A stretch of 64,000 bases of DNA from Thermophilibacter mediterraneus (GTDB lineage Bacteria; Actinomycetota; Coriobacteriia; Coriobacteriales; Atopobiaceae): positions 333,405 to 397,404 of the forward strand of contig NZ_FPKO01000009.1 in assembly GCF_900119385.1 (NCBI RefSeq), given 5' to 3'. The notes under the pieces were generated by a model. The model was not told the origin of the DNA. It saw only the letters and a list, made by a program, of their open reading frames with translations, and did not search any database. This document shows, one piece after another, positions 1 through 8,812 of this stretch; position 1 is the stretch's first letter; every line of letters begins with the position of its first letter. Made by a program: the position numbers and the translations under genes.

Positions 1-1
1 G

Positions 2-391
2 CTCTTTCCTCCCGCCACGGGGGCGCGCCTCATCGACGCCGCCGCGACGCTCAGCCGCGTGAAGCGCATGGCCACGCTGCTCGACGCCTACGTGCGCGTC
101 CGCGAGATTTCCTGGACCGAGTACGCCGTAGCCTACGAGCTCGAGAACATGGCGGGCGTGACCCTGTGGTCCGACGACGAGACCTACCTCGCCTACGCCG
201 AGCGCCACGGTGTGCTCTACTGCGCAACGACCGACTGCCTCTCGCGCGTTCGCTACCTGAGCGACGGCGCTCACGACACCTTCCGGGCGCGTCAGTTCGC
301 CGGCAGCCACTTCTTCGAGGCGTGCGGGCTTCCGCTCGGCTCGCCCGACCCCGAGGACAACGCCCTCGTAGACGCGCTTCTGCGCACGTAG
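2..391 (+). CDS. Hypothetical protein, 5' truncated by window edge
   Basis: An open frame runs from the first bases of the window to TAG at 389-391, so only the C-terminal ~129 residues are present. The visible part is soluble, rich in Tyr, Asp, Glu and Arg, with no signal peptide, membrane segment or motif that I recognise. It ends in a Leu-rich segment (ALVDALLRT). The stop codon is the first base triplet of a perfect 46-bp inverted repeat shared with the convergent P-type ATPase gene. An internal ATG at 68 is possible, but the frame continues upstream without a stop, so a truncated longer gene is the better reading. Function unknown. Confidence 0.6.
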   Translation, partial: LFPPATGARLIDAAATLSRVKRMATLLDAYVRVREISWTEYAVAYELENMAGVTLWSDDETYLAYAERHGVLYCATTDCLSRVRYLSDGAHDTFRARQFAGSHFFEACGLPLGSPDPEDNALVDALLRT

Positions 392-483
392 GCGTGCAGG
401 GGGCCGTGCAGAGGGGACAGGCACTTTTGCACGCCAAGCGTGCAAAAGTGCCTGTCCCCTCTGCACGGCCCCCTGCACGCCTA
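389..483. repeat. Perfect 46-bp inverted repeat covering both stop codons
   Basis: Arms at 389-434 and 438-483 are exact reverse complements with a 3-nt loop. The left arm starts with the TAG of the upstream gene and the right arm ends with the TAG (read on minus) of the P-type ATPase. The inner part is a copy of the dispersed palindrome (GTGCAAAAGTGCC and relatives). There is no T-tract, so it may act as a bidirectional transcript-end hairpin rather than a classical terminator. Confidence 0.9.
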
Positions 484-3168
484 CTCGTCGCCGGTGTTGC
501 TGTGGCGAACGAGGCGCCGGCGGTAGAGCCAGGTCTCGTGGCGATTGTCCCAGAGCTTGAACGCCTCGGCCACGAGCAGCGGCACCACGGAGAGCCCGAG
601 CGCGCACGCCCAGCTCACCGGCCCGATGGGGGCCAGGCCAAACGCCGCGCCGACCGGCTCCACGAGCACCAGGAGCGAGAAGGCGGCCACGACGCCCGCC
701 GCGCCCCACGCGAGCGGAAGGTTGTCGCGCACCGTGCGACGAAAGACCGAGCCGCGCGTGCGCACGGTGAAGATGTGCAGGATGCTGGTGAAGCCCACCA
801 CCAGAAAGCACATCGTCTGACCCGCCACGAGCGACGGCCCCTCCCCGCCCGGCAGCCACGCGAACGCGCCGAGCCAAAACGCAAGGAGACCCACCGCCGC
901 AAAGGCGACCGTCTGCTGGCCGATGGCGCGCGCGATCCCGCCGGCGAAGAAGCTCTCGGTACGCCCGATGGGACGACGCGCCATGATGCGCTCGTCGGAG
1001 CGGTCGCGCGCGAGGCTGAGACCGGGGATGCCGTCGCCGAGCACGTTGATGAGCAGCAGCATCACCGGCGTGAGCGGGGTGCCCCAGCCCAGGATCTGCG
1101 CGCCCAGCATGATCGCGATCTCCGAGAGGTTGCACGCCAGCAGGAAGTAGATCGTGCGCTTGATGATGGAGAAGACGTTGCGGCCCTCGCGCACGGCCTC
1201 GATGATGGTGGCAAAGTTGTCGTCGGTGAGCACCATGTCAGCCGCCGCCTTGGCGACCTCCGTTCCGGAGCGGCCCATGGCAATGCCGACGTCGGCCGCC
1301 TTGAGCGCGGGCGCGTCGTTCACGCCGTCGCCGGTCATGGCGACGACCTCGCCCTGCTCCTGCCACGCCTCGACGATGCGGATCTTGTCCTCGGGCGAGA
1401 CGCGCGCGTAGACCGAGTAGCCGCGCACGTTCTCCACGAGCTCCTCGTCGGACATCGCCGCGAGCTCGCGGCCCGTCACCACGCGACCCGACTCGCCCAG
1501 AAGGCCGATCTGCCGCGCGATGGCACCCGCCGTGGCGGCGTGGTCCCCCGTGATCATAACGGTGCGGATACCGGCTCGCCGCGCGGTCGCCACCGCCTCG
1601 GCCGCCTCCGGGCGCGGAGGGTCGATGATGCCCACGATGCCCTCGAAGGCGAGGTCGCGCTCGAGTCCCTCGAGCTCGCCGTCTGCCGGGAGCTCATCGA
1701 CCACGCGGCTTCCGAGCGCCATCACGCGCAGCGCGTCATGCGCAAACTGGTCGTGAACGTGCGCGCGCTCCTCCAGCTCCTCGCGGGTGGCCTCCGCGAA
1801 GGGAAGACGGTCCATCGCGCCCTTGCTCAGGACCAGGTAGCGGCCGTCCGGCAGCGCGTGGACGCTCGTCATCATCTTGCGCGCAGACGAGAAGGGCACC
1901 TCGCCCACGCGCGGAAGGTCCGCGAGCAGCTCCTCGCGCGTCTCGCCGCCCTCGCGCAGCAGCCGCACGATCGCGGTCTCGGTGGCGTCCCCCACGATCT
2001 TCTCGCCGCCCTCTCCGTCGGGCTCGACGCTCGCGTTGCTGGCCAGTGCCAGACGGCGCAGCAGCTCGCGCGCGGCGCCTGTGACCTCCTCGCCATCCCC
2101 CACGTGCTCGACCTCGGAACCCGGGACCCAGATCCTGCGCACGGACATGCGGTTCTGCGTGAGGGTTCCCGTCTTGTCGGAGCAGATGACCGAGGTCGAC
2201 CCTAGCGTCTCAACGGCAGGCAGACGACGGATGAGCGCGTGCTTGCCCACCATGTTGTGCACGCCCTGCGAGAGCGTGAGGGTAACGATGAGCTGCAGCG
2301 TCTCGGGCACGGCGGCAACGGCGAGCGACACCGCGGCGAGGACCATGCTCCAGAACTCCTCTCCCTGCTGCAGGCCCGTGGCGAGAAGGGCGGCGGCAGC
2401 CAGGGCGGCAATCGCGCTGACCATGCGGCTCACTCGGTTGAGCCTGCGCTGAAGCGGCGTCTGGAGCTTCTGGGCATCGTTGAGGTAGCCCGCGATCTTG
2501 CCCATCTCGGTGTTCATGCCGGTGGAGCAGACCACGGCTACGGCGTTGCCCGCCGTGACGAGGCAGCCCGAGAAGACCATGTTGGCGCGGTCCCCGATGG
2601 GGGCGTCCTCGTCCACGAGGGCTCGGGCGTCCTTATCGGCGGGCTCGGACTCACCGGTGAGCGAGGACTCGTCCACGGCGAGCCCCGTCGCCTCCACGAG
2701 ACGGGCGTCGGCCGGGACGAGGTCGCCCGTCTTGAGCAGAACGACGTCCCCCGGCACGACCTCGGCCGTCGGCACCTCCACGCGCGCGCCGCCGCGCAGC
2801 ACCAGGCAGACGGGGCCGTTGAGGTCGCGCAGCGCCTCGAGGGCGCGCTCGGCGCCGCGCTCCTGCGTGACGGCGAGCGTCACGTTGAGGGCGATCACCG
2901 CGAGGATGACCACGGGCTCGAGGTAACCGTGCCCCTCACGGACGGCGAGGGCCAGCGAAAGGCACGCTGCGAGCACCAAGATCAGGTTGGCGACGTCGCG
3001 AAACTGCCTCGCGACCATCGAGGCCACGCCCTCGGGGGGCGCCTGGCGGTAGGCGTTCGGCCCGTGCTCCTCCAGGAGGGTGGCGGCACGCTCGGGAGAG
3101 AGGCCATGTCCGGCGTCGACGGAGAGCGCCTCGAGGACGCTCTCTGCAGGGGCGTTCCAGTACTTCAT
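481..3168 (-). CDS. P2-type cation-translocating ATPase
   Basis: A 895-residue P-type ATPase, normal length for the Ca2+/Na+/H+-like (P2) group. An N-terminal cation-ATPase domain (about 1-60) precedes two membrane helices. The actuator motif TGES is at 171-174, the phosphorylation motif DKTGT at 331-335, the hinge TGDGVNDAP is near 615, and four to six membrane helices end the protein. It should move a cation, probably Ca2+, across the cytoplasmic membrane at the cost of ATP. The helix-4 ion-site motif, normally PEGLP in Ca2+ pumps, reads PETLQ (288-292), so the ion cannot be assigned confidently. It is transcribed alone, convergent with the gene before it. The start is ATG at 3168; the upstream minus strand has no strong Shine-Dalgarno. 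Confidence 0.93.
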   Translation of the reverse strand: MKYWNAPAESVLEALSVDAGHGLSPERAATLLEEHGPNAYRQAPPEGVASMVARQFRDVANLILVLAACLSLALAVREGHGYLEPVVILAVIALNVTLAVTQERGAERALEALRDLNGPVCLVLRGGARVEVPTAEVVPGDVVLLKTGDLVPADARLVEATGLAVDESSLTGESEPADKDARALVDEDAPIGDRANMVFSGCLVTAGNAVAVVCSTGMNTEMGKIAGYLNDAQKLQTPLQRRLNRVSRMVSAIAALAAAALLATGLQQGEEFWSMVLAAVSLAVAAVPETLQLIVTLTLSQGVHNMVGKHALIRRLPAVETLGSTSVICSDKTGTLTQNRMSVRRIWVPGSEVEHVGDGEEVTGAARELLRRLALASNASVEPDGEGGEKIVGDATETAIVRLLREGGETREELLADLPRVGEVPFSSARKMMTSVHALPDGRYLVLSKGAMDRLPFAEATREELEERAHVHDQFAHDALRVMALGSRVVDELPADGELEGLERDLAFEGIVGIIDPPRPEAAEAVATARRAGIRTVMITGDHAATAGAIARQIGLLGESGRVVTGRELAAMSDEELVENVRGYSVYARVSPEDKIRIVEAWQEQGEVVAMTGDGVNDAPALKAADVGIAMGRSGTEVAKAAADMVLTDDNFATIIEAVREGRNVFSIIKRTIYFLLACNLSEIAIMLGAQILGWGTPLTPVMLLLINVLGDGIPGLSLARDRSDERIMARRPIGRTESFFAGGIARAIGQQTVAFAAVGLLAFWLGAFAWLPGGEGPSLVAGQTMCFLVVGFTSILHIFTVRTRGSVFRRTVRDNLPLAWGAAGVVAAFSLLVLVEPVGAAFGLAPIGPVSWACALGLSVVPLLVAEAFKLWDNRHETWLYRRRLVRHSNTGDE

Positions 3169-3319
3169 GGTTCTCGTTTCTGGTGGGAGGCGGATACGGA
3201 CGCGTCAATCTGGCGTGTCAGACTCGGCTTACTTAATACCCGAGATTAACGCACGCAACGCACCCCTTCGGCGAGAAACGCCAAATCTCCTTGATTCGCC
3301 CGAACCCGTCGCAGCTCAG

Positions 3320-3350
3320 GCGTGCAAAAGTGCCTGTCCCCTTTGCACGC
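3320..3350. repeat. Dispersed 27-nt palindrome copy
   Basis: Arms GTGCAAAAG and CTTTGCAC flank a GTGCCTGTCCC-type centre; the outer GC pair extends the stem. It lies between the divergent P-type ATPase and engB, about 45 bp upstream of the engB start. Same family as copies at 9616, 43745, 45448, 60664, 62524 and 63160. Confidence 0.8.
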
Positions 3351-3395
3351 CCGCGGGTACAATGGTGCCTCAGCCTCACGACCGAAAGGACCCAC

Positions 3396-3983
3396 ATGGC
3401 CGGCATCAACTACCAGCTCGCACGCTTCGAGGCCTCGTACGGCACCGTGGCGCAGCTCCCGCCCTCCACCACGCCGGAGGTCGCCGTGGCGGGCCGCTCG
3501 AACGTGGGCAAGTCGTCGCTGCTCAACAAGCTCTTCAACCGCAAGGGGCTCGTCAAGGTCTCGAGCACGCCCGGCAAGACGGCCAACATCAACTTCTTCG
3601 AGGTCGACGGCATTCGCTTCGTGGACCTGCCGGGATACGGCTTCGCCAAGGTGTCCCAGGGCGAGAAGCAGCGCTGGGCGAACCTCATCTCGGGCTACTT
3701 TGCCCAGGAGCGCAGCTTCAACCTCGTGATCGCGCTCGTCGACATCCGCCACGACGCCCAGAAGCTCGACCACGAGATGGTGGGGTTCCTCCGCGAGAGC
3801 GAGCTGCCCTTCGTGGTGGCGCTCACCAAGGCGGACAAGCTCGGGCGCTCCAAGCAGGCGCAGCAGGCCGCGACCATCGCCCGCCAGCTCGACATCGAGC
3901 GCGACCAGGTCGTCGTGACCTCGTCCGAGACCGGCCAGGGCATCGACGAGCTGCGGCGAATCATCGCAGAGGCCTGCCTCTGA
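3396..3983 (+). CDS. engB: Ribosome-biogenesis GTPase EngB/YsxC
   Basis: A 195-residue TrmE-Era-EngA-EngB family GTPase. G1 is GRSNVGKSS (about 29-37), G2 includes STPGKT, G3 is DLPGYG, G4 is TKADK (about 145) and G5 is TSSETGQG near the C-terminus. All GTPase motifs are intact. The family helps assemble the large ribosomal subunit in the cytoplasm. The ATG at 3396 is chosen because GAAAGGA lies 6 nt upstream and the protein then starts at the normal family N-terminus; in-frame upstream codons run through the palindromic repeat. It is convergent with mntP, with only about 25 bp between the stops. Confidence 0.95.
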   Translation: MAGINYQLARFEASYGTVAQLPPSTTPEVAVAGRSNVGKSSLLNKLFNRKGLVKVSSTPGKTANINFFEVDGIRFVDLPGYGFAKVSQGEKQRWANLISGYFAQERSFNLVIALVDIRHDAQKLDHEMVGFLRESELPFVVALTKADKLGRSKQAQQAATIARQLDIERDQVVVTSSETGQGIDELRRIIAEACL

Positions 3984-4008
3984 CGCGACGGCGAGGTCGT
4001 GCCCCGCG

Positions 4009-4587
4009 CTAGAGGGCCAGCACGCCAAGGTGCTCCAGCAGGACCTTGAGGCCAATGAGGATCAGCACGACGCCTCCCACGACACTCGCGGGCTTCTCGT
4101 AGCGCGCCCCGAAGTAGTGGCCCACGGCCACGCCGACAAACGAGAGGCAGAACGTGATGACGCCGATAAGGGACACCGAAGCGACGATGTCCACGTTGAG
4201 CGCCGCGAACGAGATGCCCGCCGCCAGCGCGTCGATAGAGGTGGCGACCGCCAGCACGAGAAACTCGCGCAGGTCGATGCGGCTCGTGTCCTCCCCCGCG
4301 GCGTCATCCGCCTCCTCGTGAAGGGCCTCCCAGAGCATCTTGCCGCCGATGAAGGCGAGAAGGACGAAGGCCACCCAGTGGTCGACAGGCTCGATGAGCC
4401 ACATGAACTGCGTGCCCAGCGCCCATCCGACGAGCGGCATCAGCCCCTGGAAGCCACCGAAGAAGAGCGCGAGCACCGCGGCCGTGCGCATGTTGAGCTC
4501 CCTCATGCCCAGGCCACGGCAAATCGAGACCGCGAAGGCGTCCATCGAGAGCCCCACGGCGATCAGCACCAGCTCGACGATTCCCAT
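4009..4587 (-). CDS. mntP: Manganese efflux pump MntP
   Basis: A 192-residue membrane protein with six predicted helices in two repeats of three (DUF204 pair), the normal MntP layout. Each half has the conserved Asp motif: SMDAFAVS near residue 15 and SIDALAAG near 120. It exports Mn2+ from the cytoplasm and protects against Mn2+ excess. The start at 4587 follows GAGAGGGG on the minus strand. A yybP-ykoY riboswitch aptamer and a strong intrinsic terminator lie between the promoter and the gene, so expression is expected to rise when Mn2+ is bound. Function is confident from both protein and leader. Confidence 0.95.
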   Translation of the reverse strand: MGIVELVLIAVGLSMDAFAVSICRGLGMRELNMRTAAVLALFFGGFQGLMPLVGWALGTQFMWLIEPVDHWVAFVLLAFIGGKMLWEALHEEADDAAGEDTSRIDLREFLVLAVATSIDALAAGISFAALNVDIVASVSLIGVITFCLSFVGVAVGHYFGARYEKPASVVGGVVLILIGLKVLLEHLGVLAL

Positions 4588-4625
4588 CTCGTCCCCTCTC
4601 CGCCCGCGCGCGACGGGCACCTCAC

Positions 4626-4671
4626 AAAAAGAGACTCGCGACGAGGGCCCCTCACCCTCGTCGCGAGTCTC
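4626..4671 (-). terminator. Riboswitch expression-platform terminator before mntP
   Basis: Read on minus, 17-bp perfect arms (4655-4671 and 4631-4647) close a 7-nt loop and are followed by five Ts (4626-4630). The hairpin lies between the aptamer and mntP, 39 bp before the start codon, so it is an attenuator and not an end-of-operon terminator. Confidence 0.88.
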
Positions 4672-4675
4672 GTTG

Positions 4676-4757
4676 ATTAAGGCGCACCAGGCCTCCGGCC
4701 AGCGTGTTGATGCACCGCACGCCCTTCTCGGCGTGCCACTACTCCCTCGTGGACGGC
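4676..4757 (-). promoter_or_regulatory. yybP-ykoY (Mn2+) riboswitch aptamer
   Basis: Read on minus, the leader has the first conserved loop GGGAGTAG (4739-4746), a GC hairpin, then the second conserved block GCATCAACACG followed by CTGGCCGGAGGCC and a closing arm near 4680. This is the arrangement of yybP-ykoY riboswitches, which bind Mn2+ at the joint of the two loops. A TATGAT -10 box lies just upstream at 4759-4764. The downstream gene is mntP, the classical regulon member, followed by the terminator at 4626-4671. Confidence 0.82.
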
Positions 4758-4808
4758 AATCATACCACAGGGTGCGCGGGCGGCCTGGTGCCAATGCCGC
4801 CGCCTGCG

Positions 4809-7800
4809 CTACTCGGCGGACTTGAGCGCCCCCACCATGTCGATCCTGTCGAGCGCGCGGTTGGTGATAAGGTTCACGAGCAGCGTGAACACGAACGCGA
4901 GCACCGCGGAGATCACATACGTGAGCGGGTCCACCACCACGTCGAAGTACAGCGACGGCATCCGCAGGATCCACGTGAGGCTGCGCGCCAGGGCGTAGCC
5001 GATCGGCATGCCGAGCACCACGCCAATGCCCGTGAGGATGAGCGTCTCCTTGTTGATGTAGCTGTAGACCTCGGGCCGCTTGAAGCCGAGCACCTTGAGC
5101 GTGGCGAGCTCGCGCTCGCGCTCGGAGATGTTGGTGTTGGAGAGCGTGAAGACCACGGTGAACGAAAGCGCCGCGGCAAGAACGATGACGACGTAGACCA
5201 CGGTGTTGATGAGCGTGAACGCGCTCGAGAAGTCGCGCACGAGCTTTGCCGTGGACACCACGGAGAGCAGCCGGTCGTCCTGGGTGAGGCGCTCGGACAG
5301 CTCGATCTGCTCCTCGTCCGACCCCGCGAGGCTCACGAGCGCGCCGTTCATCTCGCAGGCCTCCCCAAACGCGGCCTCATAGGCGTCCGCGGTCATGAAG
5401 AGGGTGTTGCTCAGGTAGTTGAGCGCGATGCCGTCCACGCGCACCGACCCCTCGGCAAGCGTGCTGTCCTGCAGCGCGAGCTCGTCCCCGAGCGAGAAGC
5501 CCATGACCTGCTCGGCGTTCTTCGTGATGACGGCGCCGTCCGAGGTGAGTCCCAGCGCCTGACCGGAGTCCCCCGCAAGCGAGACGTAGCCCTCGAGGTC
5601 TGACGCCTCGGGCACCACCACGAGCTGGACGGTCTCCTTGTCGTCCCCGTAGCTCACCGTGAGGCTGTCGATGTAGGCGCGCGTGAGGTCCTCGACCCCC
5701 GAGTCGGCGCCGAGGTCGGAGAGCACGGCGTCGAGGTCGTCGGAGGAGCTCACGACCATGAGGTCGTAGCGGGTCACGCCGGCGTCGCCGTACTGGCGCG
5801 GAGAGAGCGAGAGCACCGTGTCGCGGATGCCGAAGCCGGTGACGAGCAGCGCCACGCAGCCCGCGACGCCGAAGACCGTCATGAGGAAGCGACGCTTGTA
5901 GCGGAAAAGGTTGCGGGCGGTGACCTTGTTGAGGAAGCTCAGGCGACCCCACACCGGCGTCACCCGCTCGAGCAGGATGCGCGACCCCGCCTTGGGCGCC
6001 TTGGGGCGCATGAGGTCCGCGGGGGACTCGTGCAGCTCGCGCCAGCAGGTGAACAGCGTCGCCCCCACGATGCCGGCGGCAAAGAGCGCAAACGAGAGCA
6101 GCGCGCTCGCCGCATCGTAGCCGTACATGAACCCGGGCAGCGCGTACATGGTCGAGAAGATCGTGAAGATGATGGCGGGCAGCACCACGAAGCCGAGCAC
6201 GTTGCCCGCGACCGCGCCCACGAGGCACGCGGCGAGCGCGTAAAGCGCGTACTTGGAGAGGATGCGACCCCTCGCGTACCCGAGCGCCTTGTAGACGCCG
6301 ATGAGCCCGCGCTCCTCCTCCACCATGCGCGTCATCGTGGTGAGGCTGATGAGCACCGCCACCACGAAGAACACGATGGGAATCACCGTGCCGATGGCCT
6401 CTATCGAGGAGGCGTCGGAGTCGACGCTCGCGTAGCTCGAGAGGCTCGAGCGGTCCTGCACGTACCAGGTCGCGTCGGGGATGTCCTCGACCTCGGCGCG
6501 GGCGTCGGCGATCTCGGCGAGTGCGTCGGCTCGCTCGGACTCGAAGGTCGCACGGGCGTCGTCGAGCTCCGCCTGCCCGTCGGCGATCTCGGCGAGGGCC
6601 TCGTCGAGCGTTCGCTGGGCGTCGTCGAGCTCCTCGAGCGCGTCGGCACGCTGCCGGTCGAGCTCCGCCTGCCCGTCGGCGAGCTGGGCCCACCCGTCCG
6701 CGAGCTCCCGCTCGCTCTGGTCGAGCGTCTCCTGCGCGGACACGAGCTGGTCGTAGGCATCCCGAAGCTCCTGCCAGCCCTGGTCGATGACGGCCTGCTG
6801 CTTGGAGAACTCCGCCTCCGCCGCGCTGGTTGCCTGCTCGATGCCGGCCTCGACCTGCGCGAGGCCCGCCTGTGCCTGCGCGAGCCCCGTCGCCGCCTGC
6901 ACGCGACCGCTCGCGAGCGCGGCGGCACCCTGGTCGCTCGTCGCCCCCGCGGTGCCGACGGCAATGATCCGCTGCAGCCCCTCGCGGGATTCCGTGAGCG
7001 CGTCGAGCTGTCCCTGCGCCGCCTCCCGCCCGGCAACGGCCTCGTCGCGCGACGACTCGAGGCCCGACCTCTGGGAGGAGAGCTCCTCGAGCCCGGCGGC
7101 CACCTCCTCGCGCTCGGCGAGAAGGGCCTCGAGCTCCGCGCTCTCAAGATCCTCGGCCTGGAGCTCCGCGATCTTCTCGTCAAGCTCCGCAAGCTCACGC
7201 TCCGCCTGCTCGATGCCGGCATCTAGCTCCGCCAGACTCTCGTCCAGGACGGCGACCTGCTGGTCGATGAGCTCGATCTGCTGCCGGACCTGCGCCTGTG
7301 CCTCCCCGAGCGACTGCGAGACGGGCTCGAGCGCCGCGGCGGCGTCGGAGAGCGCGGAGGAGAAGAGCGCCACGGCCTCCCGCGTCGCCGCCTCGTCCGT
7401 CCCGTCGAGCGCCCCGACCGACTCCCAGGCGTCGCGCACGCGCTGCGCCAGGACACCGAGCGCCTCTCCCTCGTCCTCGGGCAGGGACGACGCGGCGGCC
7501 TCGATGCCGTCTGCGAGCTGGGCCGCGTTTGCGTCGAGCGAGTCAACGGTCTGGCGCAGCTGCTCGACCGTCGCCGAGAGCTCGTCGCGCTGGGCCTCGA
7601 GTGGCGCGATCGTGGTCGCGTGGAACTCCTCCCGCGCCGCGTCGAGCTGCGCCTGGCCGTCCTCGAGCTGCTGGCGGGCCGCCGGCAGCTGCGCGTTGAA
7701 CTCTGCGATTCCCTCCTCGAGCTCGGCGCGGCCGTCGGCGAGCTGTGACTCGCCGTCCTCGAGCTGGGCCCGACTGTCGTCTATCGTGCGCTGCGCCTCG

Positions 7801-8810
7801 TCGAGCTGCCTCAGGGCATCTGCGCGCTGCTCGTCGAGCTCGCGCTGGCCGTCCGCCGCCTCGGCGCGCCCGTCGTCGAGCTCCGCCTGACCGTCCGCGA
7901 TCTCCTGCTCCGCGTCGGAGAGCTCCTCGAGGGCCTCCGCCTCGGCTTCGTCCACCTCGGCGGTGGCATCGGCGCGCAGGTCCTCGCCGCGGGCTCGCTC
8001 CCGCTCGGAGCGGGCGTCCTCAACGCTCTGCTTGACCTCGTCGACGATGCCCTCGTACTCCGCCGAGTAGCACAGCGGCTCGGCGGCCCCCTCAACGCTG
8101 AGGTAGACCACCGTGTACGCCTCCGCCGTCACGCACTCCGGCAGCACGAAGAACGAGTACTGCGACCCCCCGCTCGAGCGGAACGACATCGTTCCCTCTC
8201 CTGCGTTGACGTCCATCGGGTCGAGCACGGTGCCCACGATCGTGTACTCCCCGCGCTCGAACACCTCCGTGGAGCCGGAGTCGAGGGCGGAGAGGCCCTC
8301 CTCCGCCTCGTCGTCGGCCTCGTCGTCGGCGCCGTGGAAGCTCACCGTGTCCCCGATCCCCAGCCCCGAGTCCTTGAGGTAGCGAACGGTCACCGCGACC
8401 TCGTCGGAGCTCTCGGGTAGGCGACCCTCGATGACGAGCGGCTCGTTCATGCCCGACGGCGAGAGCGCCTTGACGTCGACCTTCTCGGAGACCGTGCCGA
8501 CCGTCGTGTAGGCGGTCTCGACGTACCCGCCCTCCGCGGCCTCGACCCCGTCGAGCGCGGCGAGCGCGTCCACGTCCTCGTCGGTGAGGCCGAGCGTGGA
8601 CTGCACGCGCACGTCGAAGAGCCGCTGCGCGTCAAAGAACTCGTCAGCGGAGTTGCGCAGGTCGACGCAGGAGGCGCGCAGGCCCGTGAGCATGGTCACG
8701 CCCAGGGCGGTGATCGTGGCGAGCGCCACGAAGCGCTTGAGGCTCCCGCGCACCGTGCGCAGGATGTCGCGCGTGAAGGCGCTGCGCGAGCGCGCGGGAC
8801 GACCTGCCAT
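4809..8810 (-). CDS. FtsX-type ABC permease with long coiled coil
   Basis: A 1333-residue permease of the MacB/FtsX group. An N-terminal helix (about 22-42) is followed by an extracytoplasmic domain. Residues about 265-780 form a long coiled coil built from repeats such as DGQAELDDG and LADGQAEL. An FtsX domain with three to four helices starts near 805, a second small extracytoplasmic domain follows, and a final FtsX domain lies near 1190-1320. The ATG at 8810 lies 2 nt after the stop of the ATPase gene; the frame is open further upstream, but that would overlap the whole ATPase gene. With the ATPase it forms an exporter or a mechanotransmission complex for an envelope substrate not identifiable here. 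Probably controlled by the divergent TetR gene. Confidence 0.92.
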   Translation of the reverse strand: MAGRPARSRSAFTRDILRTVRGSLKRFVALATITALGVTMLTGLRASCVDLRNSADEFFDAQRLFDVRVQSTLGLTDEDVDALAALDGVEAAEGGYVETAYTTVGTVSEKVDVKALSPSGMNEPLVIEGRLPESSDEVAVTVRYLKDSGLGIGDTVSFHGADDEADDEAEEGLSALDSGSTEVFERGEYTIVGTVLDPMDVNAGEGTMSFRSSGGSQYSFFVLPECVTAEAYTVVYLSVEGAAEPLCYSAEYEGIVDEVKQSVEDARSERERARGEDLRADATAEVDEAEAEALEELSDAEQEIADGQAELDDGRAEAADGQRELDEQRADALRQLDEAQRTIDDSRAQLEDGESQLADGRAELEEGIAEFNAQLPAARQQLEDGQAQLDAAREEFHATTIAPLEAQRDELSATVEQLRQTVDSLDANAAQLADGIEAAASSLPEDEGEALGVLAQRVRDAWESVGALDGTDEAATREAVALFSSALSDAAAALEPVSQSLGEAQAQVRQQIELIDQQVAVLDESLAELDAGIEQAERELAELDEKIAELQAEDLESAELEALLAEREEVAAGLEELSSQRSGLESSRDEAVAGREAAQGQLDALTESREGLQRIIAVGTAGATSDQGAAALASGRVQAATGLAQAQAGLAQVEAGIEQATSAAEAEFSKQQAVIDQGWQELRDAYDQLVSAQETLDQSERELADGWAQLADGQAELDRQRADALEELDDAQRTLDEALAEIADGQAELDDARATFESERADALAEIADARAEVEDIPDATWYVQDRSSLSSYASVDSDASSIEAIGTVIPIVFFVVAVLISLTTMTRMVEEERGLIGVYKALGYARGRILSKYALYALAACLVGAVAGNVLGFVVLPAIIFTIFSTMYALPGFMYGYDAASALLSFALFAAGIVGATLFTCWRELHESPADLMRPKAPKAGSRILLERVTPVWGRLSFLNKVTARNLFRYKRRFLMTVFGVAGCVALLVTGFGIRDTVLSLSPRQYGDAGVTRYDLMVVSSSDDLDAVLSDLGADSGVEDLTRAYIDSLTVSYGDDKETVQLVVVPEASDLEGYVSLAGDSGQALGLTSDGAVITKNAEQVMGFSLGDELALQDSTLAEGSVRVDGIALNYLSNTLFMTADAYEAAFGEACEMNGALVSLAGSDEEQIELSERLTQDDRLLSVVSTAKLVRDFSSAFTLINTVVYVVIVLAAALSFTVVFTLSNTNISERERELATLKVLGFKRPEVYSYINKETLILTGIGVVLGMPIGYALARSLTWILRMPSLYFDVVVDPLTYVISAVLAFVFTLLVNLITNRALDRIDMVGALKSAE

Positions 8811-8812
8811 GG

